Made by a program: the position numbers and the translations under genes. From NCBI GenBank assembly GCA_020747065.1, contig JAGMVK010000004.1, positions 1 to 64,000 of the forward strand: a DNA stretch of 64,000 nucleotides. The letters are read 5' to 3'. This DNA comes from Cadophora sp. MPI-SDFR-AT-0126. Its lineage: Eukaryota; Ascomycota; Leotiomycetes; Helotiales; Ploettnerulaceae. The first letter of the stretch is position 1; each line of letters begins with the position of its first letter. The notes beneath the pieces were generated by a model. The model was not told the DNA's origin. It saw only the letters and a program-made list of their open reading frames with translations, and did not search any database. Below are positions 1-10,773 of this stretch, piece after piece.

Positions 1-1127
1 CATAGTTCAGGATGAAATTCCCCAGAGCAAGCTTTTGCCCTACCGGTGAGAATTGCCAGAAGCGTTCTGCGAGCGGTACACTAGCACCTCCGTTAGCAGG
101 TTCAAAACTAGTGTACCCATACTTTTTCTCCTTCCCATGGATGAATAGCATTTAAAGGATGGGTCTATGACAGCAAGTGTACCGTGATTAGCCAGACATA
201 AGGGGAAGCGGGAGTAGCAAAATGGGGGAGCTTTCTGGAGAAGCCCTGCATTGGGACATTGCAGCAAGTCTTTCCGGCAAAGTGCAAGTGTCTCCGGCCA
301 AGCTCCAGAACTTGGATCATTCCTTTCGAGGGTATGGGCGGGCGTGTGATGCAGCTGTAGTCGCGGGTGTCCTGCTTTCGGTGATTTTCGGGGTGTGGCG
401 GATGAGCAGGTGAGGTGTTGGGACGATGCTTGTTCGTTTGGTGGGGGAGCTGCAGCGAGGGAAAACGTCGGGTTTCGATGAGGGAATTTTCAGCGGATTA
501 GTGCAACTGATATCGCTGAGAATATCCTTTTCGGGCGCATGCACGACCCTGTACCTGTAAGTGTGACGCTGTTGAACAGCAAAAACTTCGGTAATTCGTG
601 ACTTTTATGTGCACATGGTTTACTTTCATCTTTGAAGTCTCGGGTACGGGACTTGTGACCTGTAATCGTACGAAATAATAGATCTTGTTACATTTCGGGT
701 AAGATAATATAGAATTGCCTTTGGAGTTGCATCATAGTAAGATAATGGTCGAGCGGGGTGGGCAGCTTCAGAAGGAGCCTAGAGAATTACCTGGTTGAGG
801 TTTCAGAAGGCAACTTTATTGGATGAGAGTCTCAAATTGGAACATGGAAAGTTGCAAATCAGATCTATCAGCGACTGTTGGATTCCCTTTACTTCGCCTT
901 TGCACTGTATTGCTTCCGGACAGGGACTCACTCAAAGTGATGCTGGCTCGGTATGTGGTCACAGGAAGCTTGAGGGTTAACGCCAATCACAAACCACCGC
1001 TAGTAAGCGAGCCAACCAGAATCGTCACACCGACTAACGTGATGTCACTGAGCTCGAAAACATCACTCCACCAGATCCTCACATTACCGTAACGAACACA
1101 CCGACACTACAGCTATCAATCGTCCCA
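1..1127. other. Left-edge region without a supported gene
   Basis: Only short open frames occur here. The longest worth naming is 222-413 (+), 63 codons ending in a hydrophobic stretch, but it has no recognisable family and overlaps an equally open minus frame at 317-544. The last few hundred bases should hold the promoter and 5' leader of the gene starting at 1128. No RNA gene or repeat was seen. Confidence 0.5.
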
Positions 1128-2271
1128 ATGTCAGAAGAAACATCCAAGATGACACCAACAACTAAGGAAATCCTGCAAAAGGTCAGGAAAATGGTTCCGC
1201 CCATGCTTGAGAAGTTCCACAAAGGTACGAGTTGTTCCGCGTCTAGTACACTACCACTGGACCGAATTTGACGGCTGAAGGGCAAATGGGGAGGGTGGCA
1301 GTCATCGGAGGCAGCGAAGACTACACAGGTGCTCCATACTTCTCTGCCATGGCCAGCGCACGACTGGGTGCCGATATGGTGGGTATACTGACATCTCATT
1401 TACCCCGCCTTCTACTGACAACCATTGTTAGAGCCATGTTATCTGCGAGCCTCAAGCCGGACAAGTGATCAAGACCTACTCCCCAAATCTAATGGTACAT
1501 CCATTGATGCGCCAATCGACACACGCCAGCAGCTCCGACTCTGCTTCATCGATTGCGAAGGGCATCATCGATATGCTACCCCGCCTACATGTTCTGGTCA
1601 TTGGGCCCGGCTTAGGAAGAGACCAACTGATGCAGGATACATGTGCCAAAGTTCTCGAAGCTGCAAGGAAAGAAAATATGCCGTTGGTGCTGGATGCGGA
1701 TGGGTTGAATTTGGCCCAGACCAGACCAGAATTAGTGCAGGGATACCGAGAATGCATATTGACGCCAAACGTTGTAGAATTTGGGAGGCTGTGTAAGAGT
1801 AAAGGAATAGATACGTCGGGGCTAGAAGGTGGTAAAGGAGCTGAGAAGCTATCGAAGGCATTTGGCGGCGTGACAATTATACAGAAGGGCGCAATGGATT
1901 ATATTTCGAATGGGGAGCAGACATTTGTTAGTGATATTGAGGGAGGACTGAAAAGGAGTGGTGGACAAGGGGACACTTTGACGGGTAGTCTGGCAACTTT
2001 CCTAGGGTGGAGAAAGGCATATCTAGATAAGCTATGGGATCACGATGGAGATCTGGATGCCACGGAATTGCTGGCTTTGGCTGCATTTGGGGGTAGCTCA
2101 ATCACAAGAGTACGTGTGCATTGGCTCCGCTATGGCTTTGCTGACATGGCATAGGAATCTTCGAGACTTGCATTTGCTAAGAAAGGAAGGAGCTTGCAGG
2201 CAAGCGACCTGACAGATGAAGTCTACGTCGCTTTCATGAATCTATTCGAAGGCTCTGGACCGAAGCTGTAG
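1128..2271 (+). CDS. ATP-dependent (S)-NAD(P)H-hydrate dehydratase
   Basis: Repairs damaged NAD(P)H: it dehydrates the S form of NAD(P)HX using ATP, in partnership with an epimerase not seen here. Exons 1128-1224, 1281-1378, 1432-2109 and 2155-2271 join in phase to 329 residues. The carbohydrate-kinase-like (YjeF C-terminal) fold is shown by [20 protein letters not shown] near residue 36, the segment [10 protein letters not shown], the metal and nucleotide region [20 protein letters not shown], and the catalytic [11 protein letters not shown] motif with its general-base aspartate. The last exon ([14 protein letters not shown]) matches the family C-terminus. The start ATG at 1128 gives a family-like N-terminus. 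Length is usual for fungal members. All four exons are intact. Confidence 0.93.
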
Positions 2272-3493
2272 AAGAGAACAGGACATCGTGAACTCCATGT
2301 TACCGGCAGGATGGGTGGCTTGCATTTTGTGTTTATTTCAGGATTCAGGATGAGAGAACAGACTCTGGGGTAAGAACATGGCTGAAGAAGCGAGGCTCGA
2401 TGGAGCAAAGGACGATGTGATTGAGCCTGGGACTCGCTCGATGCAGCAGAGGGAGCAATCTTTCCAACATGACACTGGATGGAAAGGAATCTCTGAAAAA
2501 GTGGGGTAGGAGCTCTCGCCCCCATATTGCATGCCGTCCTCATCAGTAAGGAGGCTGTTCGACCAGAATGAAAATGCGAGCGTGCTGTGACAGGAGTTCC
2601 AGCTTAGGATTCCATTCGAGAAAAATGCCATTTACGCCTCACGAGTTGTTCTTGAATCCTGAACAAGGCAACCAAAGCTTCTCGTATGCTACATCCAAAG
2701 GTTTCGCCAAGGAGCGATGTGGTAATAGCTGGCAGGCTGGAGAATACCAGCGAACCGAAGTAATCTAAGCTAGAAACCTAATGACACAAATTCAGTTCAA
2801 CACGGGAAGAATCAGACACTTCTAACTGTGTGCAAAATGACCGAGCAAAAATAACTTCTTTGAGTTGGACCTCATATTCATGACACACTTGGGCTGTCCT
2901 GCCACGTAGATCCAGGAGCATATCTCAATCTTCTCCCTCAACTTCGAAAAATCTCTGATCTTGAGAGTCAACCTGGGAAACCGCGCCATGGCCCGTAAGT
3001 GCATGTGCCTATCGCCAGCGATACAGAGAAGGGCACCTTTGCAGTTATCTGTCAATCTGGCTCGAGACCAGGAATCGCTACGCGGCCCCAAGAGCTCAGC
3101 AAGTACACGAGCAACTATATTTACCGAAGGGCATCGACAAAAAAACAGAGAAACAACCTAAGCATCCGAAACAAAATGCAGAAGCGAGGTTGTGGAAGCC
3201 AAATTGCACTCGCCATTGATCCAGACATGCGGTAATGATGATGGTGAAGTGTTGGAGGTCAAACTATGGAGATACTCATATTGCGGTTGTCCCGCTCAAT
3301 TCTCAAGCAATCTGAAGCATCGCGTGCAAGTTCCTCATGCAACGCTATGTCGGTATCCAGGCCCTGATGTTGTTCAACGATGATCTGCGAAGGCGGTCGA
3401 CACTTTATCATGATCGGTCATGAAACGCCAATGTGATTGAAATGTGAAATGTCATCTTGTCGTTCATCCAGAAATTGCCCACTCCCAGCCACC
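2272..3493. other. Intergenic region, no supported gene
   Basis: About 1.2 kb between two convergent genes. Open frames such as 2338-2631 (-), 2822-3091 (-) and 2999-3235 (+) overlap each other, show no family motif and have no convincing splice partners. The flanking ends should be 3' untranslated sequence. Nothing else recognised. Confidence 0.5.
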
Positions 3494-4139
3494 TCATGGC
3501 GTCTTCGGAGGCCTATTTGGATGGACAACTGGTCCATGTCCTCGCTCACCAGGCCTTCCAGGTCGTAGTATTGGTCCATGAGGACCAGCTGGTGGTTCAT
3601 GTTCACTTGCCTTCTGCTCTCCATCTATCCTCACTCCAGCTGCTCCATCCCGGTTTGCCCTCCATACCCCACCTTCCTCGCCTCCAAATTCCTCCTTCTT
3701 CCATACCTCGACTTTCTCCTTACACTCTTCTAACGCTTCTTCACCCGCTCTCCAAGCGGCTTGCCGATGGGGCGATGACACAGCGATTAATATGCTCTCT
3801 TCCCCAATGGGCACGACGCCCAATCGGTGGATCATTGCGATTGACGTCAAAGAATGCTTCTCCTTGACTTCTTTACATATTTTGAGCATCGTCTGGAGAG
3901 CACGTGGCTCGTATGACGTGTACTGAAGCTCTTTCACAGGCTTATCACCAAAACTATCACGGGTGGTACCTGGAAACACTTAGTGCCTATCAAGCTTGAA
4001 AGAGTGAAGTAGCTATACCAGCGAAGAGAACAATAGCCCCGGCTTTGGGACTTCGAACACGGTCCATCATAGCCTTTGCATCTAGCAAATCAGATGTTAG
4101 AGCAATGTAGCACCCGTCTTCTTCTATCTCTTTAGCCAT
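3494..4139 (-). CDS. cnxH: Molybdopterin synthase catalytic (large) subunit, MoaE/MOCS2B family
   Basis: Large subunit of molybdopterin synthase, which transfers sulfur from the MoaD-type small subunit to precursor Z to make molybdopterin, the cofactor of nitrate reductase and related enzymes. Exons 4139-4019 and 3969-3494 (49-base intron) join in phase to 198 residues. The N-terminal beta region ends in FAGTTRDSFGDKPVKEL, split by the intron. It is followed by HRLGVVPIGEESILIAVSS and HRQAAWRAGEEALEECKEK, and by the conserved VWKKEEF segment. The C-terminal 40 or so residues after GVRIDGEQKAS are Pro/Gly/Arg-rich and unlike the family, so the true 3' end may lie behind a missed intron. The symbol follows the Aspergillus name. 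Confidence 0.9.
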
Positions 4140-4893
4140 GTTGTATAGTTGTAAAGGGGAGTATAGATATTTTCTGAACCTAGTAATGTTTGCAAAATGA
4201 TAGACAGAACTTCCTAGCCGATTTCGAGCACTAGCACGTGATCGGCGTCCTTAACTAGCCTCATCCGCATCCTTTCCCACAAGGCCTTTGTCCACTCGCG
4301 GAGACTCGAGCAGAACACATATCACGGTTCTTTGGCAACAGACTCCCAAATCTCCTTCACCAACTTGAGCGCTGTGCAAGTTGAGCAAGTGGCGCACGTG
4401 GAGTGTGATGCACTATTACAGTTCGCGGCAGATTCAACTGTAGATAACATAGATCAGGATCTTAGCGAAAGCTACTAAGGAAAAATGGCACTTCGCGTAT
4501 CAATAAGAACGAGTGTAACTCGAATAATTAATTCTGACTATGGGAGAACACTAGTAATGACTAGTGACTACAGGATGCCATCGTTGCCCTGCTGCCGAAA
4601 AGCCCAACATGAAAACTTTCGACACCCTTTCCTGAAGCCTTGCTCTTCAAAATACATCGGGGATAACCAGACCTACAGTCTAACTATACAGTATGCCATC
4701 GTTGCACTGCGCACGAGACCATCTCGAGCCCCCATTCCAGATCCACGACTGGAAGGAAACAAGGAATACGCTTCGTCGATACGAAAGTATATCATAGGAT
4801 GCCATCGTTGCCCTACGGCAGACAGCCCAACATGAAAACTGCCGACCCCTTCTGTTCTACAACTCCTCCATGTCCCGGACACGAAGCAAGCAC
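4140..4893. other. Intergenic region with a gene relic and degenerate tandem repeats
   Basis: Holds the promoter of the MoaE-type gene (about 4140-4210). A minus-strand stretch at 4217-4370 reads as protein with an in-frame stop. Three spaced copies of a GATGCCATCGTTGC-containing repeat lie between 4571 and 4855. No intact gene is supported. Confidence 0.5.
4571..4855. repeat. Degenerate tandem repeat, three copies about 110 bases apart
   Basis: The core AGGATGCCATCGTTGCCCT occurs near 4572 and 4796, with a diverged copy (GTATGCCATCGTTGCACTG) near 4690. The first and third copies share a further 35 or so bases, including AGCCCAACATGAAAACT. Spacing is about 117 and 107 bases. The copies look like an old tandem array of a roughly 110-base unit. 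It ends about 40 bases from the 3' end of the dehydratase gene. Confidence 0.7.
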
Positions 4894-6413
4894 TTAGATC
4901 TTGATACCCTCCAAGATAGGCTTTGCTTCATCACTCTTCCACCACCCGCCAGGTCCACCAGGGAAGCTGAAGAGATCCATGCTCTCAGGCTTCATCTCGA
5001 CACTGTACCCAGGTTCCATAGGAGTCTGGTAGTACCCGCCCTTGATGACAGATGGGTGGTTGAAGTGCTCATGCAAATGATCAACATACTCTAAGACACT
5101 CAACTTCCCACTCACACAGACGTAGTCAATGGTGCTCAAATGTTGTGTGTACTCAGGGAGACCAACACCACCGGAGTGCGGTACGATGGGTACGTTGTAC
5201 TTCTTGGCCATGAGAAGTACGGCGAGTACTTCGTTCACACCACCCATGCGGCAAGCGTCGATTTGGCAGACGTCTATAGCACCTGAGGCGAGAAGTTGCT
5301 TAAAGATCACACGGTTCTGGCACATTTCTCCGGTAGCGACCCCGATGCCGTCGGGGCGGAGGGCGTCCCTGATGGCCTTGTGACCTAGAATGTCGTCGGG
5401 GGAGGTGGGCTCTTCGATGAACCATGGCTTGAATTCTTTGAGGTGTTGCATGTAAGCAATGGCTTCGGGGACCGACCAGACCTGTAAACATTGAGTCAGC
5501 TGTGGCCGTTGGAGGTTGGGACGCGATTAGAAGGGAGCGAGGATTACATACCTGGTTAGCATCAATCATCAAGATATTGCCCTTGTCATACCCAATGACC
5601 TCTCTCGCAATAGTCAACCTCTTCCTATCTGCCTCGACCGAAGTTCCAACCTTCAACTTAAAATGTCTGTACCCCTTCGCCAAAGTCTCCTCCAAAAGAC
5701 CCTTCATCTTCTCTTCCCCGTATCCCAACCACCCCGCACTGGTAGTATATGCCGGCACAGCTTTGCTATCCAAAGCATCTTGCAGTCTCTTGGCCTTGCC
5801 ACCCTCCTCAGACTTCAACATAGCTATAGCCTCGTCGGGCGTAATCGCATCAGTGATGTAACGGAAGTCAATGCAGCGCACGAACTCCTCTGGCGACATA
5901 TCCGCTACGATCCTCCAGACGGGCTTGTTCAATGTCTTTGCCCACAGATCCCAGATGGCGTTCACGACAGCGCCGAGCGCGAGGTGGATGACACCTTTCT
6001 CGGGCCCGATCCAGCGGAGTTGTGAGTCGGAGACGAGGTAGCGCCATGTCTCGCCCCAGTTGGCGACGAGGGAGGAGAGGGTGCGCCCTTTGATACGATC
6101 GGCGACGTTGTCGATGGCTTTGCAGACAATATCATTGCCGCGGCCGATTGTGAAGGTCTAGGAGTGAGGGGTTAGTGGATCCGTTCATTGGCATTTCAGA
6201 AGTGGGAGAAATGTGAGGTGAGAAGGAGGACACATGAAAAAGAGAGTTCAAACTCACCATACCGTGGCCAGAGAACTGGGAATTGGTCTTCAAGATGCAG
6301 TATGCGGCAGAGTAATCGCCTGCTGCGTTCATGGCATCTGACCCAGTCTTGTCGAGAGAAGTTGGGAATCGCACATCGCGAGTGTCCCAGCCGGTGATGG
6401 TGACTTCTGCCAT
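4894..6413 (-). CDS. lgd1: L-galactonate dehydratase (enolase superfamily)
   Basis: Second enzyme of the fungal D-galacturonate (pectin) pathway: it dehydrates L-galactonate to 2-keto-3-deoxy-L-galactonate. Exons 6413-6258, 6157-5552 and 5481-4894 join in phase to 449 residues, the family length. The N-terminus MAEVTITGWDTRDVRFPTSL and the segment DKTGSDAMNAAGDYSAAYCI are characteristic. The mandelate racemase/enolase barrel shows the lysine motif HFKLKVG, metal ligands in MIDANQVW, EEPTSPDDILGH and ATGEMCQNR, and the later HSGGVGLPEY. A close alternative is L-fuconate dehydratase, but the similarity I recall is to fungal galactonate enzymes. The pathway partners (reductase, aldolase) are not in the window. 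It is divergent from the reductase gene at 7003. Confidence 0.92.
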
Positions 6414-7002
6414 CTTGATGGAGGGGTAGTGGGGAATGAATGTATGAAATATGCTGTTTCGTGCAAGCACTCTCTTGATCGCAGACACACAGAAGAGATA
6501 ATGGGTGGATCAAGGGAAGATGGGGAAGGAAGAGGAGAGAATGAAGAGGAAAGAGGAAATCGAAGTAAAGCCGAGAGGGGACAGTAGTAAATATATACCT
6601 CCGTACATACTCTGAGTTCGAATTGAGGAGAAAAAGGAACTCTGGGGTTCCTGCCAAGGGACAATTCAGTTCCGACGGCTTGCGGTGGGGTAATGGAGGG
6701 GTTGTGAGAAGAGGGACCAAGACTTCTGATTGATGGAGAAATTTATCCGGATCTACGCTAGAAAACATCATCCACGGAAGAGGGCCAGCGCCCCGATCAC
6801 TTATCCTTATTCGTCTAACTTTCCGTAGTTACTGGTGGTTACAAGCTTCATGCTTTTCCTACTTTTTTGATCTAGATTCTTTATTTGGTTACCCGTCGGC
6901 AAATTTGCATCCCTGTCAGCGTGTGAGTGAGAAGAACGCCTCAACGCCCGATCCCAAGCACAAGCAGTATCAACAACTTTTCCGTTCAGCACTGTCGTCA
7001 CA
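6414..7002. promoter_or_regulatory. Shared divergent promoter region
   Basis: 589 bases between two divergently transcribed start codons (6413 minus, 7003 plus). The part next to the dehydratase start is rich in pyrimidine/purine tracts typical of fungal 5' leaders. No specific operator was identified. Confidence 0.5.
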
Positions 7003-7928
7003 ATGGATCCCTCCCTACTCTGCAAAGCTTTCTTCTGCTTCGGCACAGCTGTCGATATCGGTGGTACTTTATTCCCCTCATTCAGAGAATATATCATGAC
7101 ATATGGATCTCGAGGGACAGATTCACATATATCAAAGAGCCAGTCACAGAGTCTCTTTCACTTCATTGCATCGATTCAAGTGCCTCATACGTGGTTCACT
7201 CACTACTATGTGGTCTCGGTAGCATCGTCCATTTTTTGGGCAATTCAGATTTACAGCCATGGGCCTGTATTCGAGTTCCTTGCTTCATACTCTCGGCCAA
7301 AGGACTCGATGACTGTCAATCAGGTTTTTTTGGCTTGGTTAATGATGGCTTTCCAAGGAACAAGAAGACTGTACGAATCTCTGACTCTCGCGAAATCTTC
7401 ACAGTCCCAGATGTGGATTGGTTTATGGTTAATTGGAATTGCATACTATGCTTTCATTGGAGTTTCAGTTTGGATCGAAGGTGCTGGTATGTCTCACCAT
7501 GGTGATATTTCTTCTGTCGTACTGATTCTCTAGCTACCTTGAGCCAGTATGGCCGAACGTCTTCCTTGGAAATCGGATCGCCATCTCTAAAGACTTGCAT
7601 AGCCGTCCCGATTTACATTCTGGCATCCAGTATTCAATACACATGCCACAAGCATCTGGCCAGCCTCAAAAAGTACACCCTCCCTCAGCAGTATTGGTTC
7701 CAGAAGGTTGTTTGTCCCCATTACACCAGCGAGTGTATAATATACGTCGCCATCGCTATCGTAGCTGCACCTCCAGGTCAATGGTTAAATGAGACCGTTC
7801 TAGCAGGCCTTGGCTTCGTCGTGTCCAACCTCGGTGTAACAGCAGACTCGACCAGGAAGTGGTACGTGAAGAAATTCGGGGCAGAGAAGCTGGCTGGCAG
7901 ATGGAGGATGGTTCCATATTTGTATTGA
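7003..7928 (+). CDS. DFG10: Polyprenol reductase-like protein (SRD5A3/DFG10, steroid 5-alpha-reductase family)
   Basis: Probable ER-membrane reductase acting on polyprenol in the dolichol pathway that supplies N-glycosylation. Exons 7003-7486 and 7534-7928 join in phase to 292 residues. Several hydrophobic segments are visible, for example around VVSVASSIFWAIQIY and WIGLWLIGIAYYAFIG. The C-terminal half carries YTLPQQYWFQKVVCPHYTSE, matching the family signature with its PHY core, and the end is RWRMVPYLY. FQGTRRLYES is the second family marker. The stop lies only three bases from the stop of the convergent gene at 7932. An isoprenoid or sterol substrate other than polyprenol cannot be excluded from sequence alone. 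Confidence 0.85.
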
Positions 7929-7931
7929 GGA

Positions 7932-8740
7932 TCAGTGTTTGCCAAATATCCCCAATTGCCCTCCCAACTTTGAGACCTTTAAAACATCACGATATGTGAG
8001 GCTGACTCGGGTTTTGCGCTCATTGTGTCCATGTTTGAAGTCATGGGGGGATCGAAGTAAGTCCCAATTGCAAACTGTGTCCGGGTTCAAATCAACATCT
8101 TCAGAGACATTCGCAATTCCATGCATGAAATCCGTATACAATTCGCCAGTCGTAATAAGCAAGCTTCGAGGCTCCTGCAGCACTTTCCACCGTGGCTCAG
8201 TCTCTCTTGTCCCATCTTCGTTGGTCCCATACAAGTCTAGGGAGAGCGAAGACCCAAGACTCACGGTACAGACCACTGGGTGGTAGGCCGATCCATCTTT
8301 GTGAGGCATGATGCCTTGTCCGGCCAGGTATTCATTGATGAGGACAAGATTCGGCGCTTTATGTGGACTATCGGAGAAGATATGGATCTGAGGATCGTCC
8401 TTCGAGATGGGGATGGAGAGCAGGCGTGTAATGACAGGCTTAACAAGCCACTCTGGTAGGGGACTTTCGAGAAGGGTATTATTCTTGCTGAGATCGGAGG
8501 GCCATATTTGTAATCGCCGTTTCGACAACTGTTTCCATCGAGGTTTCGGAGTGGCTTCAATCTGCAATAGTCAACAACAGTAAATCAAAACAAAAACGGT
8601 GTACCGACCTTGTTCAACAGCATCTGTTCCTCTTCTGGAGTGATAAAATCTGAGATGTAGAAGGCGCTCTGAGGGACCCCTTTAATTCTCGCATCGTCCA
8701 GAGATGTTGACTTGGTTGGTGATAGCACTTGAGGCTCCAT
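7932..8740 (-). CDS. ALKBH6-like 2-oxoglutarate/Fe(II) dioxygenase
   Basis: AlkB-family dioxygenase, likely acting on alkylated nucleic acid or protein; the substrate of ALKBH6 is not settled. Exons 8740-8609 and 8561-7932 (47-base intron) join in phase to 253 residues. The N-terminal part SAFYISDFITPEEEQMLLNK is typical. The core shows NLVLINEYLAGQGIMPHKDG, containing the iron-binding HxD, then YHPVVCTVSLGSSLSLDLYG. ELYTDFMHGI supplies the distal histidine. KTRVSLTYRDV contains the arginine that binds 2-oxoglutarate. It is convergent with the reductase gene. The fold assignment is sure; the ALKBH6 subclass rests on motif spacing. Confidence 0.9.
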
Positions 8741-9615
8741 GGTGTAGGAAAATGAGGGATTTCAGTATGACAGAGATTCGAGCGCTAAGTCTCTGGACTG
8801 TGGAGGTAGAATCGGCCCATCGGCTCCCTTATAAATCTGCTGGATCTGCGCTTCTTCTCTCTCTTTCTCTAGAGGATTCACCTAAGTCATTGGAGTGTGG
8901 TTAAAGCCGTTGCTTCTTTTCATGACAATAAAATTCAAGAGAGTTGGCGCCGAGAAGTTGGTCAAAACACGACTGCAGCGGCCTGCAGAATAGGGTGTGG
9001 AAGTATGCGATGGCGTCGCGCGAAAGGGAGGTGGGATCAGGTCGCGGCAGACCGGCGGAGAAGCAGACCGGCGGAGAAGGACGCCTTCGCGATGGCTAAT
9101 TGATGCGAGGCTATGATATGGACACTATCGCGATCGCGTTGAAAAGAATGCGATCATCGGCGAGGTGGAGTTAATGTGTGGAGGTTTTGTTAATGTGGTA
9201 TGGACTCGAGCTAGAGCTTGAAGAATTTAGCGTGAGGTTTAGAATCTCAGCTTTATCGAGGCACTAATCATTATTAGATATAAATAAAGGCCTCTGAAAC
9301 TTAACCGTAGCATTATTTATTACCCATTGCAACTGTAATTATATATAATAAAACCTACTAATTTTCAAGGAAGTTAAAAATAGGAGCAATTGAAGTCGGT
9401 TCAAATTCTATCGAGAACCTCCTTTCCCAGAGAAAATCGATTCAGAATAGCACATTTCATACAAGACACACCCAATCATTTATCGACTATGAACGCCAAA
9501 AGAGGAGACCATTTTGCTTTGTACACATCTCACAAGCTCCAGCTGTTTCCTTCTTTTACATGCCAGAATTTTTCCCGTTCGTGCCTTTTCTAGTCAAGTT
9601 CCCCGACTTAGTCTC
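8741..9615. other. Intergenic region with a small tandem duplication and an AT-rich patch
   Basis: Contains the promoter of the minus-strand dioxygenase and the 3' flank of the DUF4748 gene. A perfect 16-base tandem duplication (CAGACCGGCGGAGAAG) lies at 9048-9079. About 9240-9370 is strongly AT-rich, as in eroded repeats or untranslated DNA. No gene supported. Confidence 0.5.
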
Positions 9616-10002
9616 TCAACTGAATCTGTCACCCTTCTTAGCCCGAAAAGGTTCAGCTGTCTCGTACTTGCTCTTCTCTCGAACTCTCTGTCCCTCAGTA
9701 TCCGGCGCATGTCGTGTGGGTGCTGGATCTAAAGTTGCTTCCTGACTGGGTGATCCGGAGCTATCTGATCTAGGTGGTCCTCCATTTGTACCAGACTTCG
9801 CTGCTATAGTCGCAGAGTACTCCAACGATTCCTGTACCCTCCTTCTTCTTTGCTCGGCCTCGAATCTAGTTGCTCGGTCTGCATTGATCGACTTCTTCGC
9901 AAAGTAGTATGCGCCGCCACCAGCTACCCAGCAATCAGCTTCCATCCTTTGCTTCGACCTTGACAGGGCATTGATTACATACCGACACAGAGTGCGCCCC
10001 AT
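9616..10002 (-). CDS. Small DUF4748-like protein
   Basis: 128 codons read continuously. The segment GGGAYYFAKKSINADRATRF, with a short hydrophobic start, and the basic C-terminal end SKYETAEPFRAKKGDRFS match a small fungal family (DUF4748 as I recall it), probably membrane-associated or mitochondrial; function unknown. The N-terminal 20 or so residues are uncertain: a GTATGT donor right after the seventh codon and an AG near 9950 would remove part of it. A GTACGA...TTCCAG intron lies just upstream (about 10008-10072), probably in the 5' leader. The middle is Ser/Gly/Pro-rich and likely disordered. Confidence 0.6.
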   Translation of the reverse strand: MGRTLCRYVINALSRSKQRMEADCWVAGGGAYYFAKKSINADRATRFEAEQRRRRVQESLEYSATIAAKSGTNGGPPRSDSSGSPSQEATLDPAPTRHAPDTEGQRVREKSKYETAEPFRAKKGDRFS

Positions 10003-10773
10003 CCTACCCTGGAATTAAAGTGTTAACGTCCTAAAGCTTATGCTTAGATGTGTATAGAGAGTTCGTACCAAAAGGATTTAACCTGAATATATTAGCTTAG
10101 ACGGCGGGAGGGGAAGTAGGTCTCTAACAGTGTTCATATCGGGAGATGTGTGGATTTACTCAGAAGTGTAATAAGATTTCGAATCAAGTGTTAAGTTGAC
10201 GGAAGAATCTTCAATTGACTTTTACGTTAACGAAGAAGAGAATTGAATCGAGCGTAGTGTAGATGTTGAGGTTGATTGAGATAAAGAAAGCTTAGACTTC
10301 ATAGAATGGCCTGATCTGTCTGATCTAATCTCGTGAGCTCCATCCTTACAGTACCTTCCGTACAGTACAGTACTTGAGTGGATGTGGCTTGACCCCGCAA
10401 AGCTAACGCCACAGGGGCATGTGCCACAGCACACATTGCAGCCCACCCCGCAGATGATGATGAAAGTATTTATTCACGGCTGAACCCCTTGACCTTTACC
10501 CTTTGCTCCTGCCGACAACGACTTCCCTTGAAAAGCCTAATACGCTGATAGAGTGCTGCCACGAGCTGGTGCTGCTGATGCCGACGCTGATGTGGAGATA
10601 CTTGACTGGACAAGGCATCACAACTTCACGAGTCCTTCACAATGCATCTGCTTGATCGTTATATCATGCCAAGGCACCTGCGAAGTGGACGAAGAACGAA
10701 GCGGAAAACAATACAGGTCAATTCAGGCTTGGATAGATATATACGATAATTGGAATACTTTCAAAATCTAAGA
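10003..10773. other. Intergenic region, no supported gene
   Basis: Holds the leader and promoter of the minus-strand DUF4748 gene, including a probable 5' untranslated intron, and the 3' flank of the cyclophilin gene. The small frames at 10222-10446 (-) and 10553-10771 (+) have no family features. Nothing else recognised. Confidence 0.45.
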
